DNA of 64,000 nt from Mediterranea massiliensis. GTDB taxonomy: Bacteria > Bacteroidota > Bacteroidia > Bacteroidales > Bacteroidaceae. The notes under the pieces were generated by a model. The model was not told the DNA's origin. It saw only the letters and a list, made by a program, of their open reading frames with translations, and ran no database searches. Each line of letters begins with the position of its first letter. Positions within the stretch are counted from its first letter, which is position 1. Below are positions 25,630 through 34,315 of the stretch, one piece after another. The position numbers were made by a program, and so were the translations under genes. The stretch is taken from the NCBI RefSeq assembly GCF_900128475.1, contig NZ_LT635837.1, positions 259,328-323,327 on the forward strand. Reading direction: 5' to 3'.

Positions 25630-26790
25630 ATGAAAACAAAGAAGAAAAATATCCTCCGCCTGCTCATCGCCCTGGCAGCAGTGCTTGCCATTGTCTATGT
25701 CTCCCTGCCCTACTACGCCCGTCAAGCACTCATTCACTGGATGCCCGTCATCGACGACCTCGAAACCTTCCACCGCCACACGGTACACCACAATCCCGAC
25801 GACGTTTGGCACTGGCCCCTCGCTGCCGACTACAACCGCTACCAACTGACGGAGGAGGATGCCCGCTATCTGGACAACCTGCACACCGTATCGTTCCTCG
25901 TCATCCGTCATGACAGCATCGTCTTCGAAAGCTACCGCGAGGGGTGGAACGACACCCTGACCTCGAACATCTATTCTGCCACGAAGACCATCGTGGGACT
26001 GCTGGCCGGCATTGCCCTCGACGAAGGGAAAATACACAGCCTGGACGATCCCGTGTCGCGCTATATACCTATATATAATAAAGGAAAGCAAGCCGATGTC
26101 ACCCTGCGCCACCTGCTCACCATGAGCGGCGGCATGGCATGGGACGAGGCGTATGCTTCGCTCTTCTCCGTCACCACGCACGGTTACTACGGCAACGACT
26201 TATACGACTTGGTAACAGGCTTGGAAGTGGTAGATAAACCCGGTGTGCAATACTCCTACCGTAGCGGCGAGACGCAGCTGCTGGCCTTCGTCATCGAAGC
26301 CGCCACGGGGCAGACATTGAGCGACTATGCCGAAGAGAAACTCTGGAAACCGATGCAGGCCGAACGCGACGCCTACTGGCTGCTGGACAAGAAAGACGGC
26401 GACGAGAAGGCTTTCTGCTGCTTCCACACCACGGCGCGCGACGTGGCTCGTTTTGCCCGCCTCTTGCTGCACCGCGGCAACTGGCAGGGCCGACAACTGG
26501 TATCCGAAGCCTACATGGACGAACTGATGCGTCCCGCCTCGTACCTGAAAGACCAGTGGGGCCAGGACACGCTCAGCTACTACGGCTTCCAGACATGGGT
26601 CATGGACTATCACGGCATGCGCTGTCCCTACCTGCGCGGCATGCTGGGGCAGTACATCATCGCCATTCCCCAGCTGGATGCCATCGTCGTACGACTGGGC
26701 CGCAAGCGTTGCGACGTGTACAACCGCGAGCTTACGACCGACATCACACGGTATATGGACGTGGCGATGAAGATACTCAAAGAGAACTGA
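25630..26790 (+). CDS. Beta-lactamase-fold serine hydrolase (class C / DD-peptidase-like)
   Basis: 386 residues. An N-terminal hydrophobic segment (ILRLLIALAAVLAIVYVSL) anchors or exports it to the periplasm. The SxxK nucleophile is in IYSATKTIVG (Ser116, Lys119), the YxN-like motif is QYSYRSGETQLL, and the third motif region near residues 330-350 is less clear. Family members include esterases, DD-carboxypeptidases and penicillin-binding proteins, so antibiotic resistance should not be assumed. Length (about 390) fits the group. The convergent gene is a retropepsin-like protease, with a 22-bp repeat array between them. Confidence 0.88.
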   Translation: MKTKKKNILRLLIALAAVLAIVYVSLPYYARQALIHWMPVIDDLETFHRHTVHHNPDDVWHWPLAADYNRYQLTEEDARYLDNLHTVSFLVIRHDSIVFESYREGWNDTLTSNIYSATKTIVGLLAGIALDEGKIHSLDDPVSRYIPIYNKGKQADVTLRHLLTMSGGMAWDEAYASLFSVTTHGYYGNDLYDLVTGLEVVDKPGVQYSYRSGETQLLAFVIEAATGQTLSDYAEEKLWKPMQAERDAYWLLDKKDGDEKAFCCFHTTARDVARFARLLLHRGNWQGRQLVSEAYMDELMRPASYLKDQWGQDTLSYYGFQTWVMDYHGMRCPYLRGMLGQYIIAIPQLDAIVVRLGRKRCDVYNRELTTDITRYMDVAMKILKEN

Positions 26791-26795
26791 TACCT

Positions 26796-26883
26796 TCAGT
26801 TTGTAGTTTTCCTGTCACAAAGATGTGCACAACCTGCGTCAAGGATATGTACAAAGCATTACAAGGATGTGAACTTCCTGTTC
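26796..26883. repeat. Array D: four degenerate 22-bp units
   Basis: Units start at 26796, 26818, 26840 and 26862. Units 2-4 begin CAAAGATGTG, CAAGGATATG and CAAGGATGTG; unit 1 is weaker but shares the CCTG tail. Palindromic words TGTGCACA and TGTACA lie at equivalent positions in units 2 and 3. The array starts 5 bp after the serine-hydrolase stop and runs into the stop codon of the convergent protease gene. Confidence 0.7.
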
Positions 26884-27826
26884 AACGAACCAGAAAGTCA
26901 TAGAAAGGAGTGTAGAGCCGGTCGTTCACCTCCAAATAAAGGAAATTGTTCTTGAAATCATAAAGCTGGTTGAAGCGTTGCAGGAAGTTGTTGCCCAACA
27001 CTCCGTCCATCGCGTCACTGGCCTGCACCCCCACCGTCACTGTAGAAAAGGCACCGGGTATGCGAAGCAAAGTCAGTGCATCTCCCAGTATTACCGAATC
27101 GAAGTACACATTCTGAAGTTCATCGCCGTCCTTCACCGTACCGGCTATGCGCGAGATGGCAAATGGTTTCTGTGTGCCCAGCAGGCCGTTACGGCGGACG
27201 AAAGGTGTATTGAGATCAAACACACGGTCGGAACCGGTATCCACCCCTACCGACACCAGATAATCCACTCCGCCGACACGCACGCCGACCGGAACGACCG
27301 GCACTCCCAGACGATAGTCCATCTTCAGCCTGACAGCCTTGTCCGATGCTGCCTTCTGCCCGTCGCCCAGTTCATACAGGAAGATGGATTTCCGCCGATA
27401 ATCGATGCGGACATCGAAATTCCTCAGGTAAGACAGGCCCAGCACGCCGTCCCAGGCATCGGGCGGATAAGGAATGGCTATCAGCTTCAGGCCCGAAATG
27501 GCCCGACTACCCATCCTCACTACCTGCGAGGGCTCTGTGGAAGGAATGGTTTCCACCGAATTGGCGCTATTGTTCTCCACACTTCCCGTAAAGGAAGCCA
27601 ACCCTTCGGTTCGCGGCGAATTGGAATTGAGCACCACGTCCGTCGCTCCCGTATCCAACAGGAAGCGCAGGGGGCGGTCGTCCTGCCCGTTGATATAGAC
27701 TGTCACATACAGGCGGTTGTCGGCACCCAGTTCGAAAGGTATCGTGTCGACCGGAGTTACTTCTGCCCGGGCCGGGAGGACCAACAGGCAGAGAAGGCAT
27801 ACACTCAGAAAAGACATTTTTTTCAT
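26882..27826 (-). CDS. Retropepsin-like aspartic protease
   Basis: 314 residues from ATG at 27826, with signal peptide LSVCLLCLLVLPARA. It has two pepsin-like halves. LRFLLDTGATDVVL and VSVGVDTGSDRVFDL each contain the catalytic DTG, and hydrophobic-hydrophobic-G follow-ups are visible (DGVLGLSYLRNF, DGVLGNNFLQRF). This is the layout of bacterial periplasmic retropepsin-like or PDZ-less aspartyl proteases in Bacteroidota. The start region is tandemly duplicated, so a second in-frame ATG lies at 27847. The preceding receptor gene ends 43 bp upstream of it on the same strand. Confidence 0.85.
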   Translation of the reverse strand: MKKMSFLSVCLLCLLVLPARAEVTPVDTIPFELGADNRLYVTVYINGQDDRPLRFLLDTGATDVVLNSNSPRTEGLASFTGSVENNSANSVETIPSTEPSQVVRMGSRAISGLKLIAIPYPPDAWDGVLGLSYLRNFDVRIDYRRKSIFLYELGDGQKAASDKAVRLKMDYRLGVPVVPVGVRVGGVDYLVSVGVDTGSDRVFDLNTPFVRRNGLLGTQKPFAISRIAGTVKDGDELQNVYFDSVILGDALTLLRIPGAFSTVTVGVQASDAMDGVLGNNFLQRFNQLYDFKNNFLYLEVNDRLYTPFYDFLVR

Positions 27827-27865
27827 ATTCTCATTCTTTTTTTTCATATTCTCATTCTTTTTCTT
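27826..27865. repeat. Tandem duplication over the protease start codon
   Basis: CATATTCTCATTCTTTTTT occurs twice in succession (starting 27826 and 27845; 19-bp period). On the minus strand this duplicates the A-rich start region and ATG, giving two candidate starts 21 bases apart in frame. Confidence 0.75.
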
Positions 27866-27889
27866 TCAAAAGTTCGGTCCGGCAAAGAT

Positions 27890-30034
27890 TTATTTGAACC
27901 GCGACGTATCCACCTCTTCCCGTTTTTTCTCCTTGTATCCTCCGAACTTCCAGGTGAAGGAAAGGCCGACGCTGCGGAAGCTGGAATACTCGTTCGTCAC
28001 CCATTGGCGCTCGTAGCGTATCTGCGGACAGGGCATCGAAGTCTGGAGGATGTCGCGACACCAAGCGGTGAGCACGGCATTACCGCCGAGGAAGGTATAG
28101 CGCAGCGTGGCCGAAAGGTCGCCGCAGGTGGGGATGTCATAAATACCCTGGATGGCCCTCCCCTGCAATCGTCCGTCAATGGTCAGCCGGATGTCGGGCT
28201 TGCGGCTCAGGGTGAAGGTGTTGTTCAGCACGGCGATGCCCAGCAGACGATGGCGGTCGAAGGGAAGGTCATAGAAGTCGCTGTCCTTCTGACGCATCCA
28301 CAGGCCGATGAGGGTGAGGCGCGAGTCGAGCCACCGCCCTGCCTTGAAGGGTATGGAGGCCTGCAGGCCCGCCTGTTGTTCGAAGTCGAAGTTCAGGTAC
28401 TTGTACAGCTCCAGCAGCTCGTCGGGCGACTGGTAGAGCGTCTGCACGGCGCGGTCCTTGGTATGGTTGAACCAGGCACGGAAGACGTACTTCGATTTCA
28501 GGATATAGGTCAACGAAGTGGAATAGTCGATGGCCGGCTTCAGCAAAGGATTGCCGTGTATCTCGCTGTAGCCGCCGCCCAGATAGGAGATGACATCCTG
28601 CACGGCCCAATAGCCGGGATAGCTCTTGTCACTGCTGAAATTGAGCTGGAGGATGTGCCCGTCGGCCGGCAGGTAGGTCAGGTTGAGCACAGGATAGACG
28701 TCCCACTCGTCCCACACGGGCGTCTTGTAGCGCTCCACGGCCAGCGAGAAGTCCGTCATCAGCTTCTGCCCGAACGACTTGCTGAAGCCTGCATACAGGT
28801 TGAGCGTCTGCTCGCGGCGGCGCGACCGGACGTCGTCCGGCAACCCGGATTCTTCATTCTTCGTTTTCAATTCTTCATGCTCATACGTCTGGTACGAATG
28901 GTCCACACTCGTGGTATAGATAGCCCCGTAATTCAGCCCCCAGCCGTTCTTCAGCTGATGTTCCTGCGCGAGGAAGAACTTCCAGGCGTTGATGCGCTGC
29001 CCGTCTTCGGTATAGAAGTCGAGGACATCATCGCCCATGCGGCTGTGCAGCAGCTGGTCGCCCGGAGCGTTGTACCACGTGAACTCCGCGCCCGCATTCA
29101 GTCCAAAAGGTGCCTGATAATCCAGACGGCCGTTGTGCAGCCACGAGGTCTGGCCACTCACGCTTTCGGCCGTCTGCGTACCCGTAGAGTTCTGTCGGGT
29201 GTGACTGGTGGCATAGGCACCGTTGTAGACGAAGCTCAGCGAATGGTTCTCGGCCAGCGTGTAGTCCGTGCCCAGGCGGAAGCTGTGAGTATGGCTGCGG
29301 CCGCGCATCTCCTCGTGGTTGTCGATGAGATGCGTCGAGCCATCGGCCTGCTGCCAGTGGCGGGCTTCCTTGTCGGTGGTGCTGAAGCTTTCGCCATGAG
29401 TGTGAGAGTAAAGAAAGTCGGCCGAGAATTTCCGACCGTTATATAATAAGGAAGCACGCTCCTCGAACGAAGCCTCGTGCTCCTGGTTGTATTTTCCATA
29501 GAGTTCGCCCTGCACCACGCCCGGGTCGCCGATGCGGTGGCGCAGGCGGACGTTGATCATCGCCCCGCGCACCTGGTAGCGGGCGGGTGCGTTGTACATC
29601 ACTTCGACGCGCTCGATGCGGTCGGCAGGCAGCGACTTCAGCAGGGCATAGAGCTGAGCGCTGCTCATGTTGGTCACCTTGCCGTCCAATACCACCGTCA
29701 CCCCCTGCATGCCCAGCGTCAGCGCGCCGTCCTGCTCCACCACGCCGGGCAATTCCTTCAGGGCTTCGTAGACATTGTCCACGGGACGGTCCTTGATCAT
29801 CCGCGGCAGGTCGTATTCCAGCTTGCCCGCCGATGCCTTGACGACGGGGCGTTCGCCCACCACCATCACTTCGGGCAGATGGCGGTAGAGGCTGTCCATA
29901 CGGGCATCGCCCGTAACAAGACTGTCAGCCGACAACGTCCGTTGATTTTCTTTCTCCAAATTCTCCTGTGCGGCAAGCGGCAGAGTCCCAAAGAGGCAGC
30001 CTGCCCATATCCATACATTCCAATTCATGTTCAT
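27890..30034 (-). CDS. Outer-membrane beta-barrel receptor (TonB-receptor type, plug-like N-terminus)
   Basis: 714 residues starting MNMNWNVWIWAGCLFGTLPL (an alternative start is 30028) with a signal peptide ending PLAAQ. Unlike the receptor at 4421-6739 there is no CarboxypepD_reg domain before the plug-like part (LPEVMVVGERPVVKASAGKL, VYEALKELPGVVEQDG, VVLDGKVTNMSSAQLYALLK). The rest is a barrel ending FKFGGYKEKKREEV, so the terminal aromatic is not the last residue. There is no SusD neighbour. It probably imports or senses a small ligand or peptide. Confidence 0.78.
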   Translation of the reverse strand: MNMNWNVWIWAGCLFGTLPLAAQENLEKENQRTLSADSLVTGDARMDSLYRHLPEVMVVGERPVVKASAGKLEYDLPRMIKDRPVDNVYEALKELPGVVEQDGALTLGMQGVTVVLDGKVTNMSSAQLYALLKSLPADRIERVEVMYNAPARYQVRGAMINVRLRHRIGDPGVVQGELYGKYNQEHEASFEERASLLYNGRKFSADFLYSHTHGESFSTTDKEARHWQQADGSTHLIDNHEEMRGRSHTHSFRLGTDYTLAENHSLSFVYNGAYATSHTRQNSTGTQTAESVSGQTSWLHNGRLDYQAPFGLNAGAEFTWYNAPGDQLLHSRMGDDVLDFYTEDGQRINAWKFFLAQEHQLKNGWGLNYGAIYTTSVDHSYQTYEHEELKTKNEESGLPDDVRSRRREQTLNLYAGFSKSFGQKLMTDFSLAVERYKTPVWDEWDVYPVLNLTYLPADGHILQLNFSSDKSYPGYWAVQDVISYLGGGYSEIHGNPLLKPAIDYSTSLTYILKSKYVFRAWFNHTKDRAVQTLYQSPDELLELYKYLNFDFEQQAGLQASIPFKAGRWLDSRLTLIGLWMRQKDSDFYDLPFDRHRLLGIAVLNNTFTLSRKPDIRLTIDGRLQGRAIQGIYDIPTCGDLSATLRYTFLGGNAVLTAWCRDILQTSMPCPQIRYERQWVTNEYSSFRSVGLSFTWKFGGYKEKKREEVDTSRFK

Positions 30035-30131
30035 AAACTCTTTCTGATTGCTGCCACAAAGGTAAGCAGATACAAAATATGCCCGCGTTACCGCAGGCTT
30101 ACGAAGTCTTATCGAGTGTTATCGGACGGGA

Positions 30132-30803
30132 TTATTCTGTCTTTCCATCCTCCGCAATCTCCTTCAAATGTTGCTCTATCTTCTGGAAGAACTGCGACAG
30201 ATGGGAGCCGTCGACAAAGGCGTGGTTCACATAAATGGACAGGGGCATCACCAGACGGCCTTCGAGGGTGACGGCCTTGCCGGCGGTCATCAGCGGATAG
30301 TTGCAGGCATTGCCCGCCTCGGCCAACGTGTAGGTGATGGAGGTGAAGTACATGCCGGGCACGGCGCTCAGGTGCACCACGTCGTAGTCGCCTTGCGCCA
30401 TCAGGGTCTTCTCGGCGCCATAGGGGTCGCCGTCGGGCGGAATGTTCTCAATAAGGCGGTGGGCTTCGGCGTAGAAGGTGTCGAAGTCTTCGTGATAAGG
30501 AATGCGCAGGGTAAAGAACGTGCGGCCGGGCACAGCGATAGGCGTGATGATGTCCACCCGGTCGTGAAAGACTACCTGTCCCTGCTTGTCGACGCGGTAG
30601 CGCAGCTCGTCCACCTCGTTAGCGGCACGCACCACGGCGTAGAGGTAATGGAGAAAGAAGGAACGGCCCCGACGACGGGCAGCCTCGCGGGCCTCGGTAC
30701 AGTCGATTTCGGTAGTCACGGCATACCACGAACTGACAAAGCTCTGGAAGAAACGGTAGTTGTCGCGGCGAACCCAAGTGTCCACATCAATAATATGTTT
30801 CAT
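30132..30803 (-). CDS. Chloramphenicol acetyltransferase-like protein (CatA fold)
   Basis: 223 residues from ATG at 30803 ([20 protein letters not shown]), close to the family's 213-220. The catalytic region is [19 protein letters not shown]: CatA has HHxxxDG, and here the first His is Asn while the catalytic His and DG are kept. Other CatA-like features are the N-terminal W-R-x-x-x-F-F motif and [12 protein letters not shown]. Members of this fold often acetylate other molecules, so chloramphenicol resistance is not implied. The IS982 element begins 96 bp upstream of its start. Confidence 0.82.
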   Translation of the reverse strand: MKHIIDVDTWVRRDNYRFFQSFVSSWYAVTTEIDCTEAREAARRRGRSFFLHYLYAVVRAANEVDELRYRVDKQGQVVFHDRVDIITPIAVPGRTFFTLRIPYHEDFDTFYAEAHRLIENIPPDGDPYGAEKTLMAQGDYDVVHLSAVPGMYFTSITYTLAEAGNACNYPLMTAGKAVTLEGRLVMPLSIYVNHAFVDGSHLSQFFQKIEQHLKEIAEDGKTE

Positions 30804-30898
30804 ACGTTCAGCGATTATGTTTTTGTGGCAAAAGTAATACATGCAGCCGAATAAACGAAACAAAGCGGCTGCAGACAGTATAAAAAGAAGTGTTATTT

Positions 30899-31932
30899 AA
30901 CGTGAGTTCGAAATAAAAATAAATATATTTCAGTGATAATTAGAAACATAGCGATAAAAGTATTAAATTTATAGTGCTGAATTATAAGATTTAAACGATT
31001 ACCACTATGTTTCCAGAGTCTAAAGTTACAGAGATTTATTGTATGGCCGATGATTTTTGCAAGGAATTTACATTGCAACAGGAAAAATATATGATTGAGG
31101 ATAAGAAAACCAGGCATCGTAACAAGCCTAACCGTATGAATGATGCTGAGATTATGGTTATTCTAATCCTGTTTCACTCCGGTGGTTTTCGCTGTTTCAA
31201 GCATTACTACAAGGAATATGTCTGTAAACATCTGAAACACCTTTTTCCGCGTCAGGTTTCTTATAACCGTTTTGTGGAACTGGAGAAGGAAGTGCTGCTT
31301 CCTATGACCATCTTCATCAAGAAAGTCCTGCTGGGAACCTGTACCGGCATCAGTTTTGTCGACTCCACTCCTTTACGTGTCTGCCGTAACCAAAGAATCC
31401 TTATTCATAAGACATTTGAAGGACTTGCCGAGCGTGGAAAATGTTCTATGGGATGGTTCTTCGGATTCAAACTACATCTGATAATCAATGACAAAGGGGA
31501 AATCCTCAATTTTATGTTTACTCCTGGAAACGTGGATGACCGGGATCCTTTGAAGCAGGGTAAGTTTCTGGAAAACATCAAAGGAAAACTATGTGCTGAC
31601 AAGGGATATATTGGCCAGGCTCTCTTCGAGAACCTTTTCCTTAATGGCATTCAGCTTGTCACTAAAGTTAAAAACAATATGAAGAACTCGCTGATGAGCA
31701 TTGCCGACAAGATCCTGCTCAGAAAAAGGGCCTTGATTGAAACGGTCAATGACGAGCTGAAGAACATTGCACAGATAGAACATTCCAGACATCGTTCGTT
31801 CAATAACTTTATAGCCAACTCTTTGTCGGCTATAGCAGCATATTGTTTTTTTGAAAAAAAGCCCGCCATTGATGTAAACTTTGTCAATGACGGACAACTG
31901 GCTATTTTCTAATTTTATATCGAACTCACGTT
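30899..31932. mobile_element. IS982-family insertion sequence, apparently intact
   Basis: Terminal inverted repeats are AACGTGAGTTCGAAATAAAA at the left (30899-30918) and its inverted copy at the right end (31913-31932), with one mismatch in 20. The ends allow a 6-bp target duplication TATTTA if the element is 30900-31931, or ATTT if 30899-31932, because the target is self-similar. The interior is AT-richer than the flanks. It inserted between the CAT-like gene and a divergent histidine kinase gene and carries one full-length transposase. Confidence 0.92.
31007..31912 (+). CDS. IS982-family transposase
   Basis: 301 residues starting MFPESKVTEIYCMADDFCKE, an opening common to Bacteroides IS982 (IS195/IS1187-like) transposases. 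The DDE residues fit SFVDSTPLRVC (D), LCADKGYIG (D) and ALIETVNDELKN (E). There is no frameshift or internal stop. The stop lies 20 bp inside the right end of the element, so the gene nearly fills it. It may be active. Confidence 0.92.
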   Translation: MFPESKVTEIYCMADDFCKEFTLQQEKYMIEDKKTRHRNKPNRMNDAEIMVILILFHSGGFRCFKHYYKEYVCKHLKHLFPRQVSYNRFVELEKEVLLPMTIFIKKVLLGTCTGISFVDSTPLRVCRNQRILIHKTFEGLAERGKCSMGWFFGFKLHLIINDKGEILNFMFTPGNVDDRDPLKQGKFLENIKGKLCADKGYIGQALFENLFLNGIQLVTKVKNNMKNSLMSIADKILLRKRALIETVNDELKNIAQIEHSRHRSFNNFIANSLSAIAAYCFFEKKPAIDVNFVNDGQLAIF

Positions 31933-31986
31933 ATTTAGTCTTACCATATACGCAGGGATAAAAATTAACGCTGTATCTTTATCGCC

Positions 31987-33507
31987 ATGAAACTGCCCTC
32001 GAAATACATCGCCCTGCTCGTCGTGCTCTCGCTGGCGGGCATCTTCGCCTATCAGGCCTACTGGCTGACGGGCCTCTATCGAACTATGCGCACCGACTTG
32101 GAGCGCAACATCACGGAGGCCATGCGCATCAGCGACTACAACGAGATGCTAGTACGCATCGAACGCTTGCAGGAAAGGAACAGAGAGCATGGCGAAGTTT
32201 CCATCTCCACTGGATTTGATGAGCAGGGCAAACAGTTCGTGCGGAGCAGCACCGTGCTGCATCAAGTATCTGACACTGTGATAGAGGGATTCACCGCCCG
32301 GAACGATACGCTACAGCGGATAGAGACGGATACCGTATGCCCCAGTGCCATGCTTCATGCAAAGGAGGGATTTGATATGCTGCTGCGTAACCAGCGTACC
32401 ATGACCGGGATGGCCATCTATCTGCAACGCGGACTACACTCAGGGCTAGACATATTGACAAGTCCTGATTTCAATGTTTACGACAGCCTGCTCAACGACC
32501 GCCTCAGGGAAATGAACATCCCCATTCGCTACCGCCTGCAATACCTCTACTCGGGCTACGACATCCAAGACTGCTGGCTCTACACCGACACCCTTGCCAC
32601 GGGCGGTACACCCGGCTACGTCCCCGGCCCCGATGCTGTCAGCTACCAATACGCCTTCTCCTCCTCGGAACACGATGTCTACCGGCTCACCACCGAACCG
32701 TTGGGCGGCCTCGTCCTGCGGCAGATGGCAGGCATCCTCACCACCTCGCTGGTCATCCTCCTCATCCTCGGCTTCTCCTTCTGGTACCTCATCCGCACCA
32801 TCCTGCGGCAGAAGACGCTGGAGGAGATGAAGAGCGACTTCACCAACAACATTACCCACGAACTGAAGACACCTATCGCCGTGGCCTATGCCGCCACCGA
32901 TGCCCTGCTCAACTTCCATCAGGCCGACGACCCCAGCAAGCGCGAACGCTACCTGCGTATCTGCCAGGAGCAGCTCGGCCGCCTCGGCGGACTGGTGGAG
33001 CAGATACTCTCCATGTCGATGGAGCGACGCAAGACCTTCCGCCTCCACCTTGAAGAGGTGTGGCTGACCGACCTCCTGCCATCGCTCGTCGAGCTGCACA
33101 AACTGAAAGCCGACAAACCTGTTCACGTCGCCCTCGACATTGTCCCCGAAGACCTGACCGTCACTGCCGACCGCACACACCTGGCCAACATCGTGAGCAA
33201 CCTGCTGGACAACGCCGTGAAGTATTCGCGCGACAGGGCCGACATCACCGTCCGCTGCCGCCGTACCGAAGCCGACGGCCGGACACGGACGGAAATCACC
33301 GTCACCGACCACGGCATCGGCATCGCCCGCGACCGCCTGCCTCATGTGTTCGACAAGTTCTACCGCGTGCCCACCGGCAACCTGCACGAAGTGAAAGGCT
33401 ACGGCCTCGGCCTCTTCTACGTCAAGACGATGGTAGAGAAGCATGGCGGCTCGGTGGAGGTGAAGAGTGAACCGGGAAAGGGAAGTGAGTTTATGATAAG
33501 AATTTAA
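31987..33507 (+). CDS. Sensor histidine kinase (two-component system)
   Basis: 506 residues. A transmembrane helix at about 8-26 and a second at about 238-262 (LTTSLVILLILGFSFWYLI) flank a periplasmic sensor domain of about 200 residues. The H-box is NNITHELKTPIAVAYA, the N-box NIVSNLLDNAVKYS, then VTDHGIGIARDRL and GYGLGLFYVKTMV. The OmpR-type regulator follows 4 bp downstream. The IS982 right end is only 54 bp upstream, and a near-consensus -7 box TATCTTTA (31974-31981) almost touches the ATG, so the promoter may have been altered by insertion. Confidence 0.92.
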   Translation: MKLPSKYIALLVVLSLAGIFAYQAYWLTGLYRTMRTDLERNITEAMRISDYNEMLVRIERLQERNREHGEVSISTGFDEQGKQFVRSSTVLHQVSDTVIEGFTARNDTLQRIETDTVCPSAMLHAKEGFDMLLRNQRTMTGMAIYLQRGLHSGLDILTSPDFNVYDSLLNDRLREMNIPIRYRLQYLYSGYDIQDCWLYTDTLATGGTPGYVPGPDAVSYQYAFSSSEHDVYRLTTEPLGGLVLRQMAGILTTSLVILLILGFSFWYLIRTILRQKTLEEMKSDFTNNITHELKTPIAVAYAATDALLNFHQADDPSKRERYLRICQEQLGRLGGLVEQILSMSMERRKTFRLHLEEVWLTDLLPSLVELHKLKADKPVHVALDIVPEDLTVTADRTHLANIVSNLLDNAVKYSRDRADITVRCRRTEADGRTRTEITVTDHGIGIARDRLPHVFDKFYRVPTGNLHEVKGYGLGLFYVKTMVEKHGGSVEVKSEPGKGSEFMIRI

Positions 33508-33511
33508 TCGA

Positions 33512-34207
33512 ATGGAAAAGATAAAAGTACTGCTAGTCGAGGATGAACAGACCCTCGCCATGATTATCAAGGATACCCTCGAAGGCCAGGGCTTCCTCAT
33601 CCACACTGCCGCCGACGGTGAAGAAGGGCTGCGCCTGTTCTTCGACCTGCGCCCCGACGTGCTGGTGGCCGACGTCATGATGCCCCACATGGACGGTTTC
33701 GAGATGGTGCGCCGCATCCGCCAGACCGACCGCCGCACACCCGTCCTCTTCCTCACGGCCCGCTCGGCGGTGAACGACGTGGTCGAAGGTTTCGAACTGG
33801 GTGCCAACGACTACCTGAAGAAGCCTTTCGGCATGCAGGAACTCATCGTGCGCATCAAGGCACTCATGGGCCGCGCCTGCACCTACACCCCGCCTGCCGA
33901 AAGCGAACAAATCCTTTACGAAATAGGCCGTTACCAACTCGACACGCGCCGCCAACTGCTGCTGCACGAAGGCACGGAGCAAGAGCTTTCGCACCGCGAA
34001 GCCGGAATCCTGCGCCTCCTCTGCCAGAACCGCAACTGCGTGGTGAACATGCGCGACATCCTGCTCGACCTGTGGGGCGACGATTCCTTCTTCAACCAAC
34101 GCAGCCTGCACGTCTTCATCACCAAGCTCCGCCACAAGCTGGCCAAGGACGACCACATCCGCATCATCAATGTGCGGGGCATCGGATACAAACTGATTAC
34201 CGAATGA
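33512..34207 (+). CDS. OmpR/PhoB-family response regulator
   Basis: 231 residues. The receiver domain (1-120) has acidic residues E10/D11, phosphoacceptor Asp54 in VADVMMPHMDG, Thr in FLTARSAV and Lys in YLKKPFGM. The C-terminal winged helix is seen in LSHREAGILRLLCQNRNCVV and SLHVFITKLRHKLAKDD. It is the partner of the kinase immediately upstream (4-bp gap). In Bacteroidota such pairs (RprXY-like) often control envelope functions, but no target is proven. Confidence 0.93.
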   Translation: MEKIKVLLVEDEQTLAMIIKDTLEGQGFLIHTAADGEEGLRLFFDLRPDVLVADVMMPHMDGFEMVRRIRQTDRRTPVLFLTARSAVNDVVEGFELGANDYLKKPFGMQELIVRIKALMGRACTYTPPAESEQILYEIGRYQLDTRRQLLLHEGTEQELSHREAGILRLLCQNRNCVVNMRDILLDLWGDDSFFNQRSLHVFITKLRHKLAKDDHIRIINVRGIGYKLITE

Positions 34208-34283
34208 CTGCCAACTACCTCATGCAATCTTGAAAAACCGATAAATTGTCTTAAGACGGAGTGAAGGGTGTCAGGAAAAACCG

Positions 34284-34291
34284 TATCTTTG
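34284..34291 (+). promoter_or_regulatory. -7 box TATCTTTG upstream of the secreted hypothetical protein
   Basis: TATCTTTG lies 24 bp before the ATG at 34316, consistent with that start. Earlier in-frame codons at 34268 and beyond fall upstream of or within the promoter. Confidence 0.5.
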
Positions 34292-34315
34292 ATGCTGACA
34301 ACAATGCATAGAGAC

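Noticed and set aside
25630..26790. Serine hydrolase as an antibiotic-hydrolysing class C beta-lactamase
   Set aside because: The SxxK motif is shared with esterases and DD-peptidases, and the third active-site motif is not clear.
26978..29446. Very long plus-strand open frame (822 codons) antisense to the retropepsin-like and receptor genes
   Set aside because: It crosses two well-supported minus-strand genes with export signals and family motifs, and its translation has no recognisable domain; GC-rich antisense frames stay open by codon bias.
30132..30803. CAT-like gene as a chloramphenicol-resistance determinant
   Set aside because: The first His of the CatA HHxxxDG motif is Asn, the gene is in chromosomal context, and the fold is shared by enzymes with other substrates.
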